A stretch of 21,740 bases of DNA from Bacteroidales bacterium. GTDB taxonomy: Bacteria > Bacteroidota > Bacteroidia > Bacteroidales > UBA932. Positions 21,368 to 21,740 of the stretch are shown piece after piece. Below the pieces are notes generated by a model. The model searched no databases. It saw only the letters and a program-made list of their open reading frames with translations, and was not told the origin of the DNA. Position numbers and translations under genes: made by a program. The stretch's first letter is position 1; every line of letters starts with the position of its first letter. The DNA lies in NCBI GenBank assembly GCA_023230265.1, contig JALNXR010000006.1:1-21740 (forward strand), in the 5' to 3' direction.

Positions 21368-21739
21368 CCCTCTGACCAGCGCAATCTCTTCCGGTGTTAA
21401 TTGGTAGAGCTGAAAAATAATTTCATTAAGCTGCTCCTCCGCAGCGGCGATTTGTAGGTCCAGCAGTTGCAGTTCCTGATCGATGGCAATGATGGAGTTT
21501 TTCAGTGTCTCATCCTTGGTGGAGCGTAAGGTCAGAATCTTGGCCAGAAGCTTTTTGCCGTCAAACTTCTCGGTAATATTGGTGGTTCGCGCAAATTGCC
21601 GCCACTGCGCTGCAATCAACGGGGTATCCGGTTTGTCAAACAGCTCAACCACCGCAACGCCATTGATGAGCAGCCGCAGTTCATCGTCATCATTTTCAAC
21701 CAACACCTCTGCATTGACGTTCAACCTGGCATCCAGTTC
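21344..21739 (-). pseudogene. C-terminal part of a type IIG restriction-modification enzyme, copy 4 (cut by window edge)
   Basis: The frame is open to the window edge. Visible residues run from ELDARLNVNAEVLVENDDDE to LYQLTPEEIALVRG and end in SVDEYAR, as in copy 3. Because the 5' side is outside the window, I cannot tell whether this is another truncated copy or the 3' end of the complete methylase gene from which the others derive. The type is set to pseudogene only because the three other copies are truncated. Confidence 0.6.
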
Positions 21740-21740
21740 G

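Overview
All genes in this window read on the minus strand, so transcription runs from high to low coordinates. The host looks like a bacterium of the PVC group, perhaps Kiritimatiellota. This is an inference of moderate to low confidence. It rests on the short signal-peptide-bearing Rhs core genes ([14 protein letters not shown] type), the ATCCTGTTAATCCTGT spacer repeats, and the large intergenic hairpins such as the CACAGGCGTCCCGCCTGTG palindrome. No rRNA, tRNA, CRISPR array or intact transposase was seen.

Right part (about 14200-21740): a duplicated, decaying array of Rhs-type toxin and immunity cassettes. Copies of a truncated gene separate the cassettes. That gene is the C-terminal, specificity-side end of a type IIG (Eco57I-like) restriction-modification enzyme, present at 354-1264, 14197-14943, 18125-18883 and 21344 to the window edge. 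Between the copies lie short Rhs-core proteins with their own signal peptides, candidate immunity proteins (a multi-TM protein, a pseudopilin-like protein and lipoproteins) and two nearly identical transglutaminase-like genes. Several cassettes are broken: toxin tails without heads, an immunity gene deleted between 4-bp repeats, and a signal peptide left without a body.

Middle (13200-14196): about 1 kb without a convincing gene, holding four large hairpins. Next comes a three-gene AT-rich operon: a dual-OB-domain protein followed by two DUF488 proteins (11357-13163).

Left part (1265-11211): a tightly coupled six-gene operon. In order it encodes a small PD-(D/E)XK (DUF559/Vsr-like) nuclease, a membrane-anchored coiled-coil protein, a membrane-anchored coiled-coil protein with a McrB-like AAA+ domain, a DUF2357/McrC-like protein, a degenerate Hsp70/actin-fold protein, and a UvrD-like SF1 helicase with a RelE-like N-terminal domain. 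Junctions are overlaps or gaps of 1-19 bp. I read it as an elaborated McrBC-derived defence system. It resembles the coiled-coil McrBC relatives (CoCoNuT-type) in outline, but the Hsp70-like and RelE-helicase subunits and the separate nuclease make it distinctive. The helicase gene ends exactly where the first restriction-enzyme remnant begins, so the operon and the neighbouring DUF488 genes lie between two direct repeats about 13.8 kb apart. That layout fits cassette exchange by homologous recombination.
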